A DNA stretch of 64,000 nt from Rhodoferax_B ferrireducens_A (lineage in GTDB: Bacteria; Pseudomonadota; Gammaproteobacteria; Burkholderiales; Burkholderiaceae_C), in assembly GCF_031458075.1 (NCBI RefSeq), contig NZ_JAVDXT010000006.1, forward strand, positions 62,001-126,000, in the 5' to 3' direction. The notes below the pieces were generated by a model, which saw nothing but the letters and a program-made list of their open reading frames with translations, made no database searches and was not told the origin of the DNA. Within the stretch, counting starts at the first letter, position 1. Every line of letters begins with the position of its first letter. This document shows positions 35,664 through 45,194 of this stretch, one piece after another. The position numbers and the translations under genes are program-made.

Positions 35664-37348
35664 GTCGTCGGCGAACGCAGCTCGCGGCGCAGGATCTTGC
35701 CTACATTCGACTTGGGCAGCTCTTTGCGGAACTCGATGGACTTGGGCAGCTTGTAGCCGGTGAGTTGCTGCTTGCAGAACAGCATCACATCGGCCTCGGT
35801 AAGCGCTGGGTCGCGCTTCACCACAAACACCTTGATGGCTTCGCCCTGTTTCTCGTCGGGCACGCCGATAGCCGCGCATTCGACCACGCCAGGGCACAGC
35901 GAGATCACGTTTTCCAGCTCGTTCGGGAACACGTTGAAGCCGCTGACCAGGATCATGTCCTTCTTGCGGTCGACGATGCGGGTATAGCCGCGCTCGTCCA
36001 TCATGCCGATGTCGCCGGTGCGCAGATAGCCGTCAGCGGTGAACGAGCGGGCGGTTTCCTCCGGCTGGTTGTAGTAGCCCACGGTGACGTTCGGGCCCTT
36101 GATGCAGATTTCGCCGGCCGCGCCCAGCGGCAGGTCGGTGCCGTCGTCGTCCTTGATCGCCAGGTCGATGCTGGGCAGGGGCAGTCCGATGGTGCCGCTG
36201 AAGGTCTTGGCCAGTACCGGGTTGTTGGTGCCGATGGCGCAGGTTTCGCTCATGCCCCAGCCTTCGACCATAGGGCAGCCGGTGGCCTCCAGCCAGCGCT
36301 GGGCCGTGCCCTCGGAGGCCGCCATGCCGCCGGCCTGCGACACGCACAGCTGCGAGAAGTCGATGGTCTTGAAGTCCGGCTGCAGCAGCAGGGCGTTGAA
36401 CAAGGTGTTGACCGCGGGCAGCAAGTGGAAAGGCCGCTTTTTCAGCGTCGCGATGAACTTGCCGAAGTCGCGCGGATTCGGGATCAGCGTCATGTGCGAG
36501 CCCAGGCGTATGCCCATCAGGCACAGGGTCAGCGCGAAGATGTGGTACAGCGGCAGGGCGGCGATGCAGTTGACCTTGTGCGGGTCACCGACCCGCGCCA
36601 GCGCCGGCTTGAACCAGGCCTCGGCCTGCAGCACGGCGGCCACGATGTTGCGGTGGGTGAGGATCGCGCCCTTGGACAGGCCGGTGGTGCCGCCGGTGTA
36701 CTGCAGAAAGGCCACCGAATCCAGCGTGCTGGCCGTGCGCTGCAGCTGGCGGCCGCGGCCGTCGGCCAGGGCGGCGTTGAAGTGGGTGATCTTCAGCCGG
36801 GTGCTGGGGCTCAGGGTGAAGGCGGGCACCATCTTCTTTACATGGCGGACCATGAAGTTGACCACCGCACCAAAGACCGCGCCCAGCAGGTCGCCCATGC
36901 TGGCCAGCACCACATGCTGGACCTGGGTGCGGTCCACCACTTCTTCCAGGGTGCGGGCGAAGTTCTCCAGGATCACGATGGCGGTGGCGCCCGAGTCCTT
37001 CAGCTGGTGCTCCAGCTCGCGCGGGGTGTACAGCGGATTCACGTTCACGCAGGTATAGCCGGCGCGCAGCACGGCCGCCATGGTGACGGCAAATTGCGGA
37101 ATATTCGGCAGCATGATGGCGACCCGGGCGCCGGGAGCCAGGCCCTGGGCTTGCAGCCAGGCACCGAGCGCTGTAGACAGCTGGTCGAGCTCGCGGTAGG
37201 ACATCCAGCGCTCCATGCAGACCGAGAACGGGTTGTCGGCGTGCTTGGCGAACGACTCGTCCAGCAGCTGCGTCAAGGAGCCATAGGCGTTGACATCGAT
37301 CTCGTGCGCCACGTCGGCGGGGTAGTTCTTCAGCCAGGGTTTGTCCAT
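35660..37348 (-). CDS. fadD: Long-chain acyl-CoA ligase (FadD-like)
   Basis: 562-residue adenylate-forming enzyme that activates fatty acids to acyl-CoA at the inner membrane for beta-oxidation. The P-loop-like motif YTGGTTGLSKGA, the central GWGMSETC and the C-terminal GDIGMMDERGYTRIVDRKKDMI with the adenylation lysine in SNVGKILRRELR are visible. The N-terminus MDKPWLKNYPADV is typical of proteobacterial FadD. Start at 37348, with GGAGA upstream on the coding strand; a longer frame to 37381 is not needed. It is convergent with the GntR gene and divergent from slyX. Confidence 0.92.
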   Translation of the reverse strand: MDKPWLKNYPADVAHEIDVNAYGSLTQLLDESFAKHADNPFSVCMERWMSYRELDQLSTALGAWLQAQGLAPGARVAIMLPNIPQFAVTMAAVLRAGYTCVNVNPLYTPRELEHQLKDSGATAIVILENFARTLEEVVDRTQVQHVVLASMGDLLGAVFGAVVNFMVRHVKKMVPAFTLSPSTRLKITHFNAALADGRGRQLQRTASTLDSVAFLQYTGGTTGLSKGAILTHRNIVAAVLQAEAWFKPALARVGDPHKVNCIAALPLYHIFALTLCLMGIRLGSHMTLIPNPRDFGKFIATLKKRPFHLLPAVNTLFNALLLQPDFKTIDFSQLCVSQAGGMAASEGTAQRWLEATGCPMVEGWGMSETCAIGTNNPVLAKTFSGTIGLPLPSIDLAIKDDDGTDLPLGAAGEICIKGPNVTVGYYNQPEETARSFTADGYLRTGDIGMMDERGYTRIVDRKKDMILVSGFNVFPNELENVISLCPGVVECAAIGVPDEKQGEAIKVFVVKRDPALTEADVMLFCKQQLTGYKLPKSIEFRKELPKSNVGKILRRELRSPTT

Positions 37349-37482
37349 GCGGTGTCTCCGTCGGTTATCAGTTGGGGCCATTCTGGGAGGGGAGTGTCAG
37401 CAGGTGTTACCGGGCAAGCCCCTAGGGTCTGCAGGCCCGGGTCGCTTGGGTGACATAGTTGGCGCGCTGAGACAATAGGCCG

Positions 37483-37701
37483 ATGGAACACCCGCACGAC
37501 ACCGACCAGCGCCTGACCGCGCTGGAGATCAAGGCCAGCTTCAGCGAAGACCTGCTGGAGCAGCTGGAACAGATCATCATCCGCCAGCAACAGCAGATCG
37601 ACCTGCTGGTGCGCGAGGTCGCCGACCTGCGCCAGCCCTCTACCGACGGCGGCCTGGGCGCGCCGCGCAGCCTGCGCGACGACCTGCCACCGCATTACTA
37701 A
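37483..37701 (+). CDS. slyX: SlyX family protein
   Basis: 72-residue coiled-coil protein: TDQRLTALEIKASFSEDLLEQLEQIIIRQQQQIDLLVREVADL forms one long heptad helix, and the C-terminal proline-rich tail ends PPHY, the SlyX ending. Function is unknown; it is widely conserved in proteobacteria. Small size and isolated position are normal. Confidence 0.88.
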   Translation: MEHPHDTDQRLTALEIKASFSEDLLEQLEQIIIRQQQQIDLLVREVADLRQPSTDGGLGAPRSLRDDLPPHY

Positions 37702-37710
37702 ATCTACATA

Positions 37711-37766
37711 AGAAAAAAGCCTCTAGCGCAGGTGTGGATTGCGCTAGCAGCTTCTTTTTTTATAGC
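37711..37766. terminator. Bidirectional terminator made from dispersed repeat copy (f)
   Basis: AAAAAAGC then TAGCGCA (37724-37730), a nine-base loop, TGCGCTA (37740-37746) and CTTCTTTTTTT. It has an A-tract on one side and a T-tract on the other, placed between convergent slyX and the chemoreceptor gene, so it can stop transcription both ways. It contains the CTCTAGCGCAGGTGTGGATTGCGC form of the repeat. Confidence 0.85.
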
Positions 37767-37841
37767 AAATGGAAAGTGCGGCGCGGCGCTTTTCCGAGGG
37801 GCTGCGCTTGACGGTCTGATGCATCCCTGTGGTCGGCAAGC

Positions 37842-39428
37842 TCAGCGCAGGGCCAATGCGTGCTTTGCCTGGGGCGCTACGCGCAAGCCACCGTCTTTCA
37901 GCCGGAAGAACCGGACCGACTCCAGCAACTCAAAAGACTGCCGCTTCAGGCTGCTGGCGGCGGACGCCATTTCTTCGACCAGGGCCGCGTTCTCTTGCGT
38001 GAAAGAGTCCATGTGCCGGATCGCATCGCTGATCTGTGACACCCCGGAGGACTGGTCCGCACTGGCCGCGCTGATCTCCTTCATCAGGGTCTCGAATTTG
38101 TGTACCGAGTGGGTGATGGCCTCCATGGTGGCTCCGACGCGGTGGATCAGGTCCGAACCGATATTGACCCGCTCCACGCTGGTGTTCACCAGGTGCTTGA
38201 TGTCCTTGGCTGCCGCCGCACTTTTGCTGGCCAGGTTGCGGACCTCGCTGGCGACGACCGCAAAGCCTCGGCCCTGTTCGCCCGCGCGCGCGGCCTCCAC
38301 TGCCGCGTTCAGGGCCAGGATATTGGTCTGGAACGCGATCGCGTCGATCAGGCCGGTGATGTCGGAGATTTTTTGCGAAGACTCGTTGATGCCCTGCATG
38401 GTCTCGATCATGTGGCTGACGGCCATGGCCCCCTCTTTGGCGTGCGTGGACGCGGTGAGCGCCAGCTGGTTGGCCTGTAGCGAGTTTTCCGCGTTCTGCC
38501 GCACGGCGCCGGACAGCTCTTCCATCGATGCGGTGGTTTGCTCCACCGTGCTGGCCAGGTTTTCCGTGCGGTCGGACAGGCTCATATTGCCCTGCGCGAT
38601 TTCATTGGAGGAGTGGGCCACCCCGTCGGCACCCTGCATGACCGTGGTGACGACCTGGACCAGGTTCTGCTGCATGTTTTCCAGCGACAGCAGAATCTTG
38701 CCGATCTCGTCCTGGGCCGTGACCCGGATGGGCGTGCCCAGGTCGCCCGCACCTATGCTGTCGGCCGCGGTCACGGCGGCGTGCAGCCCTCTGGATATGC
38801 CGCCCGACAAGGCCAGGCAGGTAGCGACCGCCACGCACAGCGTTACCACCAGAAAGCCCGCGCCGGTCAGGTAGAGCTGCCGAAAGGCCGCATCTACCTG
38901 CTGCTGTGAGTCCTTGGCCGCGTCGGATTGTTGCTGCACCAGCACCTGGGTGGCGGCCAGCAGCTGGTCGGTCAGCGGCAGAAATTTCTCTTGCAGAATT
39001 TCCCGCGAGCCGCCGACGTCACCCTCGGAGCGCAGGCCGTTCATTTCATTGCGCACCGCGGTCCACGCAGTGAAAAGGGTGTCGAATGTCTTCAGCGTGC
39101 CAGAGGCTGCGCTTGGCGTGGCCGACGCCAGCAGCGCCTGGTGGCTCTGCGCGATCTTGGTGTCCGACGCCTGGATGGCTTCGCCAAATAGCTTGCCCAG
39201 GCCGCTGCCATCCGAGAAGCCGATGGCAATGGTGCGTACCGCGTTCTGGCGGATATGGCCGTCCAGTGCGTTGGCGGTCTGCATGGTGTCGTTCTGCTGC
39301 AGCATGTCGGCGGAGGCCAGCGAAGCGGTTTGCAGCTTCAGGAAGGCGGCGACTGCAAACAGCACAAAGATGCCCATCACAACCGAAAAACTCACCCCCA
39401 ATCTTTGCGAGATGCTTAAATTTTTCAT
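37842..39428 (-). CDS. Methyl-accepting chemotaxis protein
   Basis: 528-residue inner-membrane chemoreceptor. The first helix is residues ~10-32 (VSFSVVMGIFVLFAVAAFL), followed by a periplasmic four-helix-bundle ligand region, a second helix near 190-212 (GAGFLVVTLCVAVATCLALS), HAMP, and a long cytoplasmic hairpin with the conserved tip (FQTNILALNAAVEAARAGEQGRGFAVVASEVRNLA). There is no obvious C-terminal NWETF-type pentapeptide. It lies just beyond the sugar-acid ABC operon in the same direction, with a 143-base gap, so it may sense that receptor's ligand; this is inference only. Confidence 0.93.
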   Translation of the reverse strand: MKNLSISQRLGVSFSVVMGIFVLFAVAAFLKLQTASLASADMLQQNDTMQTANALDGHIRQNAVRTIAIGFSDGSGLGKLFGEAIQASDTKIAQSHQALLASATPSAASGTLKTFDTLFTAWTAVRNEMNGLRSEGDVGGSREILQEKFLPLTDQLLAATQVLVQQQSDAAKDSQQQVDAAFRQLYLTGAGFLVVTLCVAVATCLALSGGISRGLHAAVTAADSIGAGDLGTPIRVTAQDEIGKILLSLENMQQNLVQVVTTVMQGADGVAHSSNEIAQGNMSLSDRTENLASTVEQTTASMEELSGAVRQNAENSLQANQLALTASTHAKEGAMAVSHMIETMQGINESSQKISDITGLIDAIAFQTNILALNAAVEAARAGEQGRGFAVVASEVRNLASKSAAAAKDIKHLVNTSVERVNIGSDLIHRVGATMEAITHSVHKFETLMKEISAASADQSSGVSQISDAIRHMDSFTQENAALVEEMASAASSLKRQSFELLESVRFFRLKDGGLRVAPQAKHALALR

Positions 39429-39537
39429 GGAGCACTTTCAGAGGAAGAATCACGTTAGCGTGCGCGCTCCCATGCGCCCAGGGGCAAGCCCGCACTGCTG
39501 CTCGACAGCCTGCGCAGGAGGGCGAGGAGGGAAAGGT

Positions 39538-39564
39538 GGGGGCAACCTTGGCGGGTCTGCCCCC
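39538..39564. other. GC hairpin between the ribose-type ABC operon and the chemoreceptor
   Basis: Seven-bp stem GGGGGCA / TGCCCCC with a 13-base loop immediately after the end of the receptor gene (stop at 39572). It has no T-run on the minus strand, so it is a weak or Rho-dependent end or an mRNA stabiliser. Confidence 0.4.
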
Positions 39565-39571
39565 GGGGGGC

Positions 39572-40681
39572 TTACTTGCCCCAGATCGTCTTGTACTGCG
39601 TGCGGTAGCCGTTGTCTGGGTCAAAGATGTTGTTGGGTCCGCCATCCTTGCCCACGTTGTCCGGCGTCACCAGGTGCACCTTGGCAGAGTAGCCAGACCA
39701 GGGGGCCTTGGCGAATGCACGGTTCAACTCGTCCACCAGTTGCCAGCCTTGCATGTTCAGTGGTTCGGGCACGGTACCGGCCTGGTAGCGCTTGGAGCGG
39801 ATGCGCTGGTAGGCGGCTTCCGATCCGTCGCCCGCGGACACGGCCTTGGGTTCGCCATCGCCCTTCTTGCCGGCCGCGCGCAACGTGGGGCCCATGAAGT
39901 CGAAGTACAGGTCGTTGATGGCCAGCGAGTGCGTCCACTTGTCGCCAAAGCGCTGCAGCAGCGAGGTGGTCAGCTGGGGCATGCGGGTGGAGCTTTCCGA
40001 GATCGGGCTGTCTTCAAAGCTCAGCACGGTGCAGCCGCCACATTTCTTGATGATGGCCTCCATGGCGCGGGCCTTGAACATGGCGATCTCGTACTGCGAG
40101 TCGGTAAAGATCACCACACCGGCCTTGCCGTTGGAGTCCGCCACCGCCCACGAGGCGGCGGTTTCCGACACGTCAGCAGGCAGGGTGGTCACGTTGGCGA
40201 ACAGGCCGGCGGTCGGGTTCGGGCCGGGTTGCTCGCCAGAGTGCCAGCCCACCAATGGAATACCGGCTTTGGCGGCGGCGGCGAAAGCCACTTTTTGTTC
40301 CGAGGTGTCAAAGCCGCCGACCACGATGCCGTCCGGCTTCAGCGCCAGCGCCTGGTTTAGCGCGGCGGTGCGTCCGCTGACCGAGCCTTGTCCGTCAATC
40401 ACCCGCATGTTCCAGCCAATCGCCTTGCCGGCTTCCTGCACACCTTGCCAGGTGCCGAGGTGGCCGCCGTTCTTCAAATCACCTGCCACGTACACCACGG
40501 TCTTGCCTGCAGCCGCCTTGGGGCCGGTGGTGGGGCCGTCCCATTTGTCGACGGGCACGGTCGCGGCGGTTACGCGCTTTTTTGCCGCGTCCAGAAAATC
40601 ATCGGCCAGGGCGTGGCCGGCCAGGCCGAAGGCCGCGGTGGCCAGCACGATGGCGCGCAGAGGGAATGTCAGTGTCTTCAT
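39572..40681 (-). CDS. Sugar ABC transporter substrate-binding protein (RbsB-like)
   Basis: 369-residue periplasmic receptor of the ribose/galactose type (Peripla_BP_4), longer than RbsB (~296). Sec signal peptide residues 1-26 (FGLAGHALA); mature motifs GKTVVYVAGDLKNGGHLGTWQGVQEA and ALNQALALKPDGIVVGGFD are those of pentose or hexose binders. AGGAGA precedes ATG 40681. It is the last gene of a long minus-strand unit, next to its permease and ATPase. The ligand is probably a pentose or pentonic acid or lactone, judged by the catabolic genes upstream in the same operon. Confidence 0.88.
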   Translation of the reverse strand: MKTLTFPLRAIVLATAAFGLAGHALADDFLDAAKKRVTAATVPVDKWDGPTTGPKAAAGKTVVYVAGDLKNGGHLGTWQGVQEAGKAIGWNMRVIDGQGSVSGRTAALNQALALKPDGIVVGGFDTSEQKVAFAAAAKAGIPLVGWHSGEQPGPNPTAGLFANVTTLPADVSETAASWAVADSNGKAGVVIFTDSQYEIAMFKARAMEAIIKKCGGCTVLSFEDSPISESSTRMPQLTTSLLQRFGDKWTHSLAINDLYFDFMGPTLRAAGKKGDGEPKAVSAGDGSEAAYQRIRSKRYQAGTVPEPLNMQGWQLVDELNRAFAKAPWSGYSAKVHLVTPDNVGKDGGPNNIFDPDNGYRTQYKTIWGK

Positions 40682-40698
40682 ATTTGTCTCCTGTTGGT

Positions 40699-41808
40699 TT
40701 AGTGGGAATTGACACGGGTGGTTGCACCGTCGGGTGACGGCGCGGCTGGGGCAACCGCCATATGCAGCTCGGCAATACGGCGTTTGATGGATTGGCCACG
40801 CTTGCGCTGTGCGTAGCCTGCGATACCGATGGAGACCAGCAAGGTCAGTCCGTTGAACAGGGGCTCGACGAAGAAGGCGCCGCCAAACTGCTGGATGCCC
40901 GAGATGCCGACGGCCAGAATCGCCACGCCCACCAGGCTGCCCCAGACGTTGACGCGTCCGGGCCGGATGGTGGTGGAGCCGAGGAAGGCACCGACCAGGG
41001 CCGGTAGCAAGAATTCCAGCCCCACGCCGGCCTGGCCGATCTGCAGCCGCGAGGCCAGCACCACACCGGCAAAAGCCGACAAGGTGCCCGAGGCGACGAA
41101 GGCGCCCATCACGCATTTCTCCAGCGCAATGCCGTTGAGCACGGCGGCCTTGGGATTCGAGCCAATCACATACAGCGCCCGGCCAATCGGGGTGTGCTCA
41201 CTCACCAGCCACAGCACCACCGCAATCGCCAGCACATAGAAGGCGGTGATGGGCAGGCCCAGGAAGTCCGAGCCGGCAATGTTCAAGAAGCCATCGGGCA
41301 GCTCGCCCAGCACCTGGCGGCCGCCGCTGTGCCACAGCGCCACGGCGTACAGCACGGTACCGGTGCCCAGTGTGGCAATGAAGGAGTCGATCTGCGCCTG
41401 CTCCACCAGAATGCCGTTCAACAGGCCGAACAGCGCGCCGCACAGCAGCACCACCAGCACCGCCGCAGGCCAGGGCAGGCCGAACTTGGTCTGCAGGCTG
41501 ATCGCCAGGATGTGCCACAGCACGATGCCGTAGCCCACGGTCAAATCGATCTTGCCGGTCATCATCGGGATGGTGGCGGCCAGCGCCAGGATGGCGATCA
41601 CCGATTTGTCGCTGAGGATGGAGCGCAGGTTGAACAGCGTGGGAAAGCTGTCCGGCAGCAGGATGGAAAACAGCAGGATCAGGCCGAGCGCCAGGGCCGG
41701 CAGGCCGTATACCGGGATCAACTGGCCGATGCCGGCCAGCAAGCCTTTGTGCTGGCTGTCGAAGGATGGGTCCGGCTCTAGCGCCGTGGCTTTGATGGAA
41801 CTGCTCAT
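40699..41808 (-). CDS. Sugar ABC transporter permease (RbsC family)
   Basis: 369-residue inner-membrane permease with about eight to ten helices. Conserved segments of the RbsC family are visible: FIATLGTGTVLYAVALWHSGG, YVIGSNPKAAVLNGIALEKCVMGAFV and the loop RVNVWGSLVGVAILAVGISGIQQFGG. GGAGA precedes the ATG. The ATG overlaps the upstream ATPase stop by four bases and the receptor gene follows after 17 bases, forming one importer operon. Confidence 0.9.
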   Translation of the reverse strand: MSSSIKATALEPDPSFDSQHKGLLAGIGQLIPVYGLPALALGLILLFSILLPDSFPTLFNLRSILSDKSVIAILALAATIPMMTGKIDLTVGYGIVLWHILAISLQTKFGLPWPAAVLVVLLCGALFGLLNGILVEQAQIDSFIATLGTGTVLYAVALWHSGGRQVLGELPDGFLNIAGSDFLGLPITAFYVLAIAVVLWLVSEHTPIGRALYVIGSNPKAAVLNGIALEKCVMGAFVASGTLSAFAGVVLASRLQIGQAGVGLEFLLPALVGAFLGSTTIRPGRVNVWGSLVGVAILAVGISGIQQFGGAFFVEPLFNGLTLLVSIGIAGYAQRKRGQSIKRRIAELHMAVAPAAPSPDGATTRVNSH

Positions 41809-43334
41809 GGTGTGGTTGTCTCCGTTAATTGGCTTGTTGTTGTGTTTTGCTGGCCTGATGCGGCGACCAGCAGGCCGGCCACGCTGAGCGCATCGCCGGT
41901 GAGTTCGGTGGCGACCTGGCCGTCGCGGAAGACCAGGGCGCGGGTGCAGACGTTGGCCACCTCTTCGAAGTCGGTGGACACCACCAGCACGCAGACGCCG
42001 GCATTGGCCTGCTCGCGCAGGATGTCGTAGATCTGGCGCTTGGCGCCCACGTCCACGCCGGCGGTGGGTTCCTCCAAAATCAATAGCGGCAACCGTAGGT
42101 TGATCCAGCGCGCTAGCACTACTTTTTGCTGGTTGCCGCCGCTGAGGTTTTGCACATCGGCCTGGGGCGCGGGCGGGTTCACGTCAAACTGCTTGATCAG
42201 TGCGCGGGCCTGTTTTTCCTCGGTGGTGCGGCGCAAGCGGGCCAGCAGCGAGCCCAGCACCAGGGCCGGGTTGGGGAACAGGTTTTCCTGCACGCTCAAG
42301 TTGGCACCCAGGTTTTCCGCCAGCCGGTCAGCCGCCACCAGGCCCACGCCTAGCGCGATCGCGTGCGCCGGGTTGCGCGGCGCGATGGCCTTGCCGCCCA
42401 GCAGCATGCGGCCTTGCGACACCTCGGCCAGGCCGAACAGCGCGCGGCTGATGGCCTCGTGGCCGGCACCGCGCAGGCCGATCAGGCCCAGCACTTCGCC
42501 CTTGCGCGCATCCAGGCTTACCGGGCCCGCATTGGCCGAATACACCTGGTCCAGCTGCAGCACCACCTCGCGGCTGCGCGCATCGGCCTTGGCCAGAGTG
42601 CCGGAAAATTTGCGGCCCACGATCAGCTCTACCAGCTCGGTATCGGTGGTCTGGGCCGTGGTGCGGGTGCCGACCAGTTTGCCGTCGCGCATTACCGCAG
42701 CGCGGTCGGAGATGTCCATGATCTCGTCCAGGCGGTGCGACACGTAGATCATCGCTACGCCCTGGCTTTTGAGTTGGCGCAGCAGCTCGAACATGCGCTG
42801 CACATCGGCCATCGGCAGGCTGGCCGTGGGCTCGTCCAGTACCAGCACCTTGGCCTGGGTGTCCAGTGCCCGGCCTATGGCCAGCAGCGACTTCTCGGCA
42901 CGGGTCAGCGTGAAAACACGGCGCCGCGGGTCGATGTCGCAGCCCACGTGGCCCAGCACGCGGGCGGCGTTGCGCTCGGCCTGCTTCCAGTCGATGAAGC
43001 CGTGGCGCTTGGGGAAGCCCATGCCCAGGGCTACGTTCTCGGCCACCGTCATCCACTCCACCAGGCCCAGGTCCTGGTGGATGAAGGCGATGCCCTGCTG
43101 GTCCTTGGGGCGGGCACGCCAGGTGGATTCGGCTTCGCCCTGCAGGCTGATGCTGCCTACGTCCTGCGTATAGACCCCGGCCAGGATCTTGATCAGCGTG
43201 GACTTGCCCGCGCCGTTCTCGCCCAGCAGTGCCAGGATTTCGCCCTGGAACAGGTCGATGGACACGCCATCCACCGCCTGGGTACCGCCAAAGCGCTTGC
43301 CCAGGTTCTGGATGCTGACAACCGGCGCGTTCAT
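41805..43334 (-). CDS. Sugar ABC transporter ATP-binding protein (RbsA family)
   Basis: 509-residue ATPase with two ABC domains. The first has Walker A GENGAGKST (residues ~37-45), Walker B VLVLDEPTASL and switch His in YVSHRLDE. The second is the usual degenerate copy (GLRGAGHEA) with signature LSGGNQQKVVLARWI. Energises uptake through the RbsC-like permease. It overlaps the propeller gene upstream and the permease downstream by four bases each, indicating coupled translation. Confidence 0.93.
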   Translation of the reverse strand: MNAPVVSIQNLGKRFGGTQAVDGVSIDLFQGEILALLGENGAGKSTLIKILAGVYTQDVGSISLQGEAESTWRARPKDQQGIAFIHQDLGLVEWMTVAENVALGMGFPKRHGFIDWKQAERNAARVLGHVGCDIDPRRRVFTLTRAEKSLLAIGRALDTQAKVLVLDEPTASLPMADVQRMFELLRQLKSQGVAMIYVSHRLDEIMDISDRAAVMRDGKLVGTRTTAQTTDTELVELIVGRKFSGTLAKADARSREVVLQLDQVYSANAGPVSLDARKGEVLGLIGLRGAGHEAISRALFGLAEVSQGRMLLGGKAIAPRNPAHAIALGVGLVAADRLAENLGANLSVQENLFPNPALVLGSLLARLRRTTEEKQARALIKQFDVNPPAPQADVQNLSGGNQQKVVLARWINLRLPLLILEEPTAGVDVGAKRQIYDILREQANAGVCVLVVSTDFEEVANVCTRALVFRDGQVATELTGDALSVAGLLVAASGQQNTTTSQLTETTTP

Positions 43335-44260
43335 AGCACCACCACCCGCGACACGTCGGGCTCGCGCTGGGTGGCGATGAAGCGGTCGAACTTCAGCGTC
43401 TCCATGTTGAAGTAGCCTAGCTTGTCGTTGTCCTGGCTTACAAAGGCCAGGGGCTTGGTGGGGTGGTAGCTGAGCGCGATGGCGCGGGCTTCCATGGGGA
43501 TGTGGGCCAGCTCCTTCAGCGTCACCGGATCGACTACGCTGAGCGAGCGCTCGCCGTAGTTTGTCACCACGATGCGGCCATCGCGGTACAGATACAGACG
43601 GGTGGCGTCGTCGCGGCTTGGCGCAGTGCGCGTCACCTGCATGGTCGCGGTGTCGATGGCGGCCAGCGTGTTGCTCCAGCGGCAGGTGACGTAGAGAGTT
43701 TTCTCGTCTTCACTCAACGCATAACCCTCGGGCTTATCGCCGGGTGCGCAGGCCTGCGGGGCGAAGGTCGCGTCATAGGGTTTGATCTTGGTCACGGTGT
43801 GCGACAGCAGGTTCATGGCGTAGGCGGTCTGGCCGTCACGCGTCAGCGCGAACAGGTGGGACTTGATGCCGCCGGTGGGCACGGCGCGGCGTGGCGCGGT
43901 GTCGGTGGCCGGGTGGTCCAGCACCACCAGTTGGGCGCGGTCCTCGCTCAGCGCGTAGAGACGGTCCTGGTCGTCGATCTGCATGCCGTGCAGGCGGTTG
44001 AACGGCGCGATGTCGATGGTGCGCGCCAGGCGTTTTTCGGCGATGTCGATCTGGAAGATGCTGGTGCCGCCTTGGCCCAGGTGGCCCGATGTCTCCACGC
44101 CGTAGTGGCCGATGTAGGCGTAGCGCTGCGCCGCGTCCACCACAAATTCATGCGGAAACTCGGGTAGCTGCACGCTGTGCAAGCGTGTGCCGCTATCAAT
44201 ATCGTAGTAGCTGAAGCAGTGGCTGCACTTTTCCACCAGCAGCAGGATTTCTTTGGACAT
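43331..44260 (-). CDS. YncE-like beta-propeller protein, possible lactonase
   Basis: 309 residues with repeating blades, for example YAYIGHYGVETSGHLGQGG, RLYALSEDRAQLVVLDHP, KTLYVTCRWSNTLAAID and RIVVTNYGERSLSVVDP. No signal peptide, so cytoplasmic. The fold resembles YncE and seven-bladed lactonases. Set between an SMP-30/gluconolactonase gene and the ABC ATPase, it probably acts on the imported sugar acid or lactone, but I see no catalytic signature that proves it. ATG 44260 has GAGGA about a dozen bases upstream. Confidence 0.7.
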   Translation of the reverse strand: MSKEILLLVEKCSHCFSYYDIDSGTRLHSVQLPEFPHEFVVDAAQRYAYIGHYGVETSGHLGQGGTSIFQIDIAEKRLARTIDIAPFNRLHGMQIDDQDRLYALSEDRAQLVVLDHPATDTAPRRAVPTGGIKSHLFALTRDGQTAYAMNLLSHTVTKIKPYDATFAPQACAPGDKPEGYALSEDEKTLYVTCRWSNTLAAIDTATMQVTRTAPSRDDATRLYLYRDGRIVVTNYGERSLSVVDPVTLKELAHIPMEARAIALSYHPTKPLAFVSQDNDKLGYFNMETLKFDRFIATQREPDVSRVVVL

Positions 44261-44266
44261 GGTTTT

Positions 44267-45181
44267 TCAGTTTCCTCGGGTGTGGAGGGTGATGCGGTAC
44301 AGCGAGGTGCTGGCCGCGATGAAGAGCTGGTTGCCTTGCGGCCCACCAAAGCAGAGGTTGCCGATCTTTTCCGGCACCGCGATCTTGCCCAGCAGCGTGC
44401 CGTCCGGGTGGTAGACCTGCACGCTGTCTTCGCTGCTGGTGTAGATCCATCCCTGGGTGTCGAGGCGAAAGCCGTCCGACAGACCGGGGCTGACTTCGGC
44501 GAAGACACGTGGGTTGTGCAAGCTGTTGTCTGCCCCTACATCGAACACGGCGATGTGGTGGTGGCCCTGGCCCGCGGGCGCCAGGGCTGCAGATGTGTCG
44601 CTCACGTACAGCAGCGACTCATCGGGCGAGAACGCCAGGCCGTTCGGTTCCTGTACCCAGGCGCTGGCGGCAGTCAGCACACCGGTGGCGGGGGTGAAAC
44701 AGAACACTTGGTTGGCCGCCTGCTCTGGCGCAGCCTTGTGGCCTTCGCGGTCGCTCAGGATGCCGTAGGGCGGGTCGCTGAACCAGACCGTACCGTCGCG
44801 CTTGACGACAATGTCGTTGGGCGAGTTCAGGCGCTTGCCCAGATAGCGGTCCACCACGATGGCGTCGGGCGTGTCGGCCTGGATGCGGCCATCGCGCATG
44901 GGTGTACGCACAATCGCGCGCTGGCCGTGTGAGCAGTGCAGCAGGTCGCCATTCAGGTCGCGCGTGTGGCCGTTGGTGAACTCTACGTTGTCACGCCACA
45001 CGCTCATGCCGTCGGCGGCGGACCAGCGCAGCATGCGGTTGTTCGGGATGTCGCTCCACAGCACTGCGTCGTCCTCGCGCAGCCATACCGGGCCTTCGCT
45101 CCAGATGGCGCCGCTGCACAGCTTCTCCAGCCGGGCATCCTGCACCACGGGCGCGAGTCGGGGGTCGAAGATTTCGATCAT
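44267..45181 (-). CDS. SMP-30/gluconolactonase-like sugar lactone lactonase
   Basis: 304-residue six-bladed propeller predicted to hydrolyse aldonolactones to aldonic acids using a divalent metal. The metal-site segments are seen as GAIWSEGPVWL (Glu ligand), RLNSPNDIVVKRDG (Asn ligand) and GLAFSPDESLLYVSD (Asp ligand). Start at ATG 45181; a TTG six bases upstream is an alternative. Tightly spaced from the aldehyde dehydrogenase gene. It would provide the pentonate for the dehydratase encoded upstream. Confidence 0.87.
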   Translation of the reverse strand: MIEIFDPRLAPVVQDARLEKLCSGAIWSEGPVWLREDDAVLWSDIPNNRMLRWSAADGMSVWRDNVEFTNGHTRDLNGDLLHCSHGQRAIVRTPMRDGRIQADTPDAIVVDRYLGKRLNSPNDIVVKRDGTVWFSDPPYGILSDREGHKAAPEQAANQVFCFTPATGVLTAASAWVQEPNGLAFSPDESLLYVSDTSAALAPAGQGHHHIAVFDVGADNSLHNPRVFAEVSPGLSDGFRLDTQGWIYTSSEDSVQVYHPDGTLLGKIAVPEKIGNLCFGGPQGNQLFIAASTSLYRITLHTRGN

Positions 45182-45194
45182 GGTCAAGCGCCGA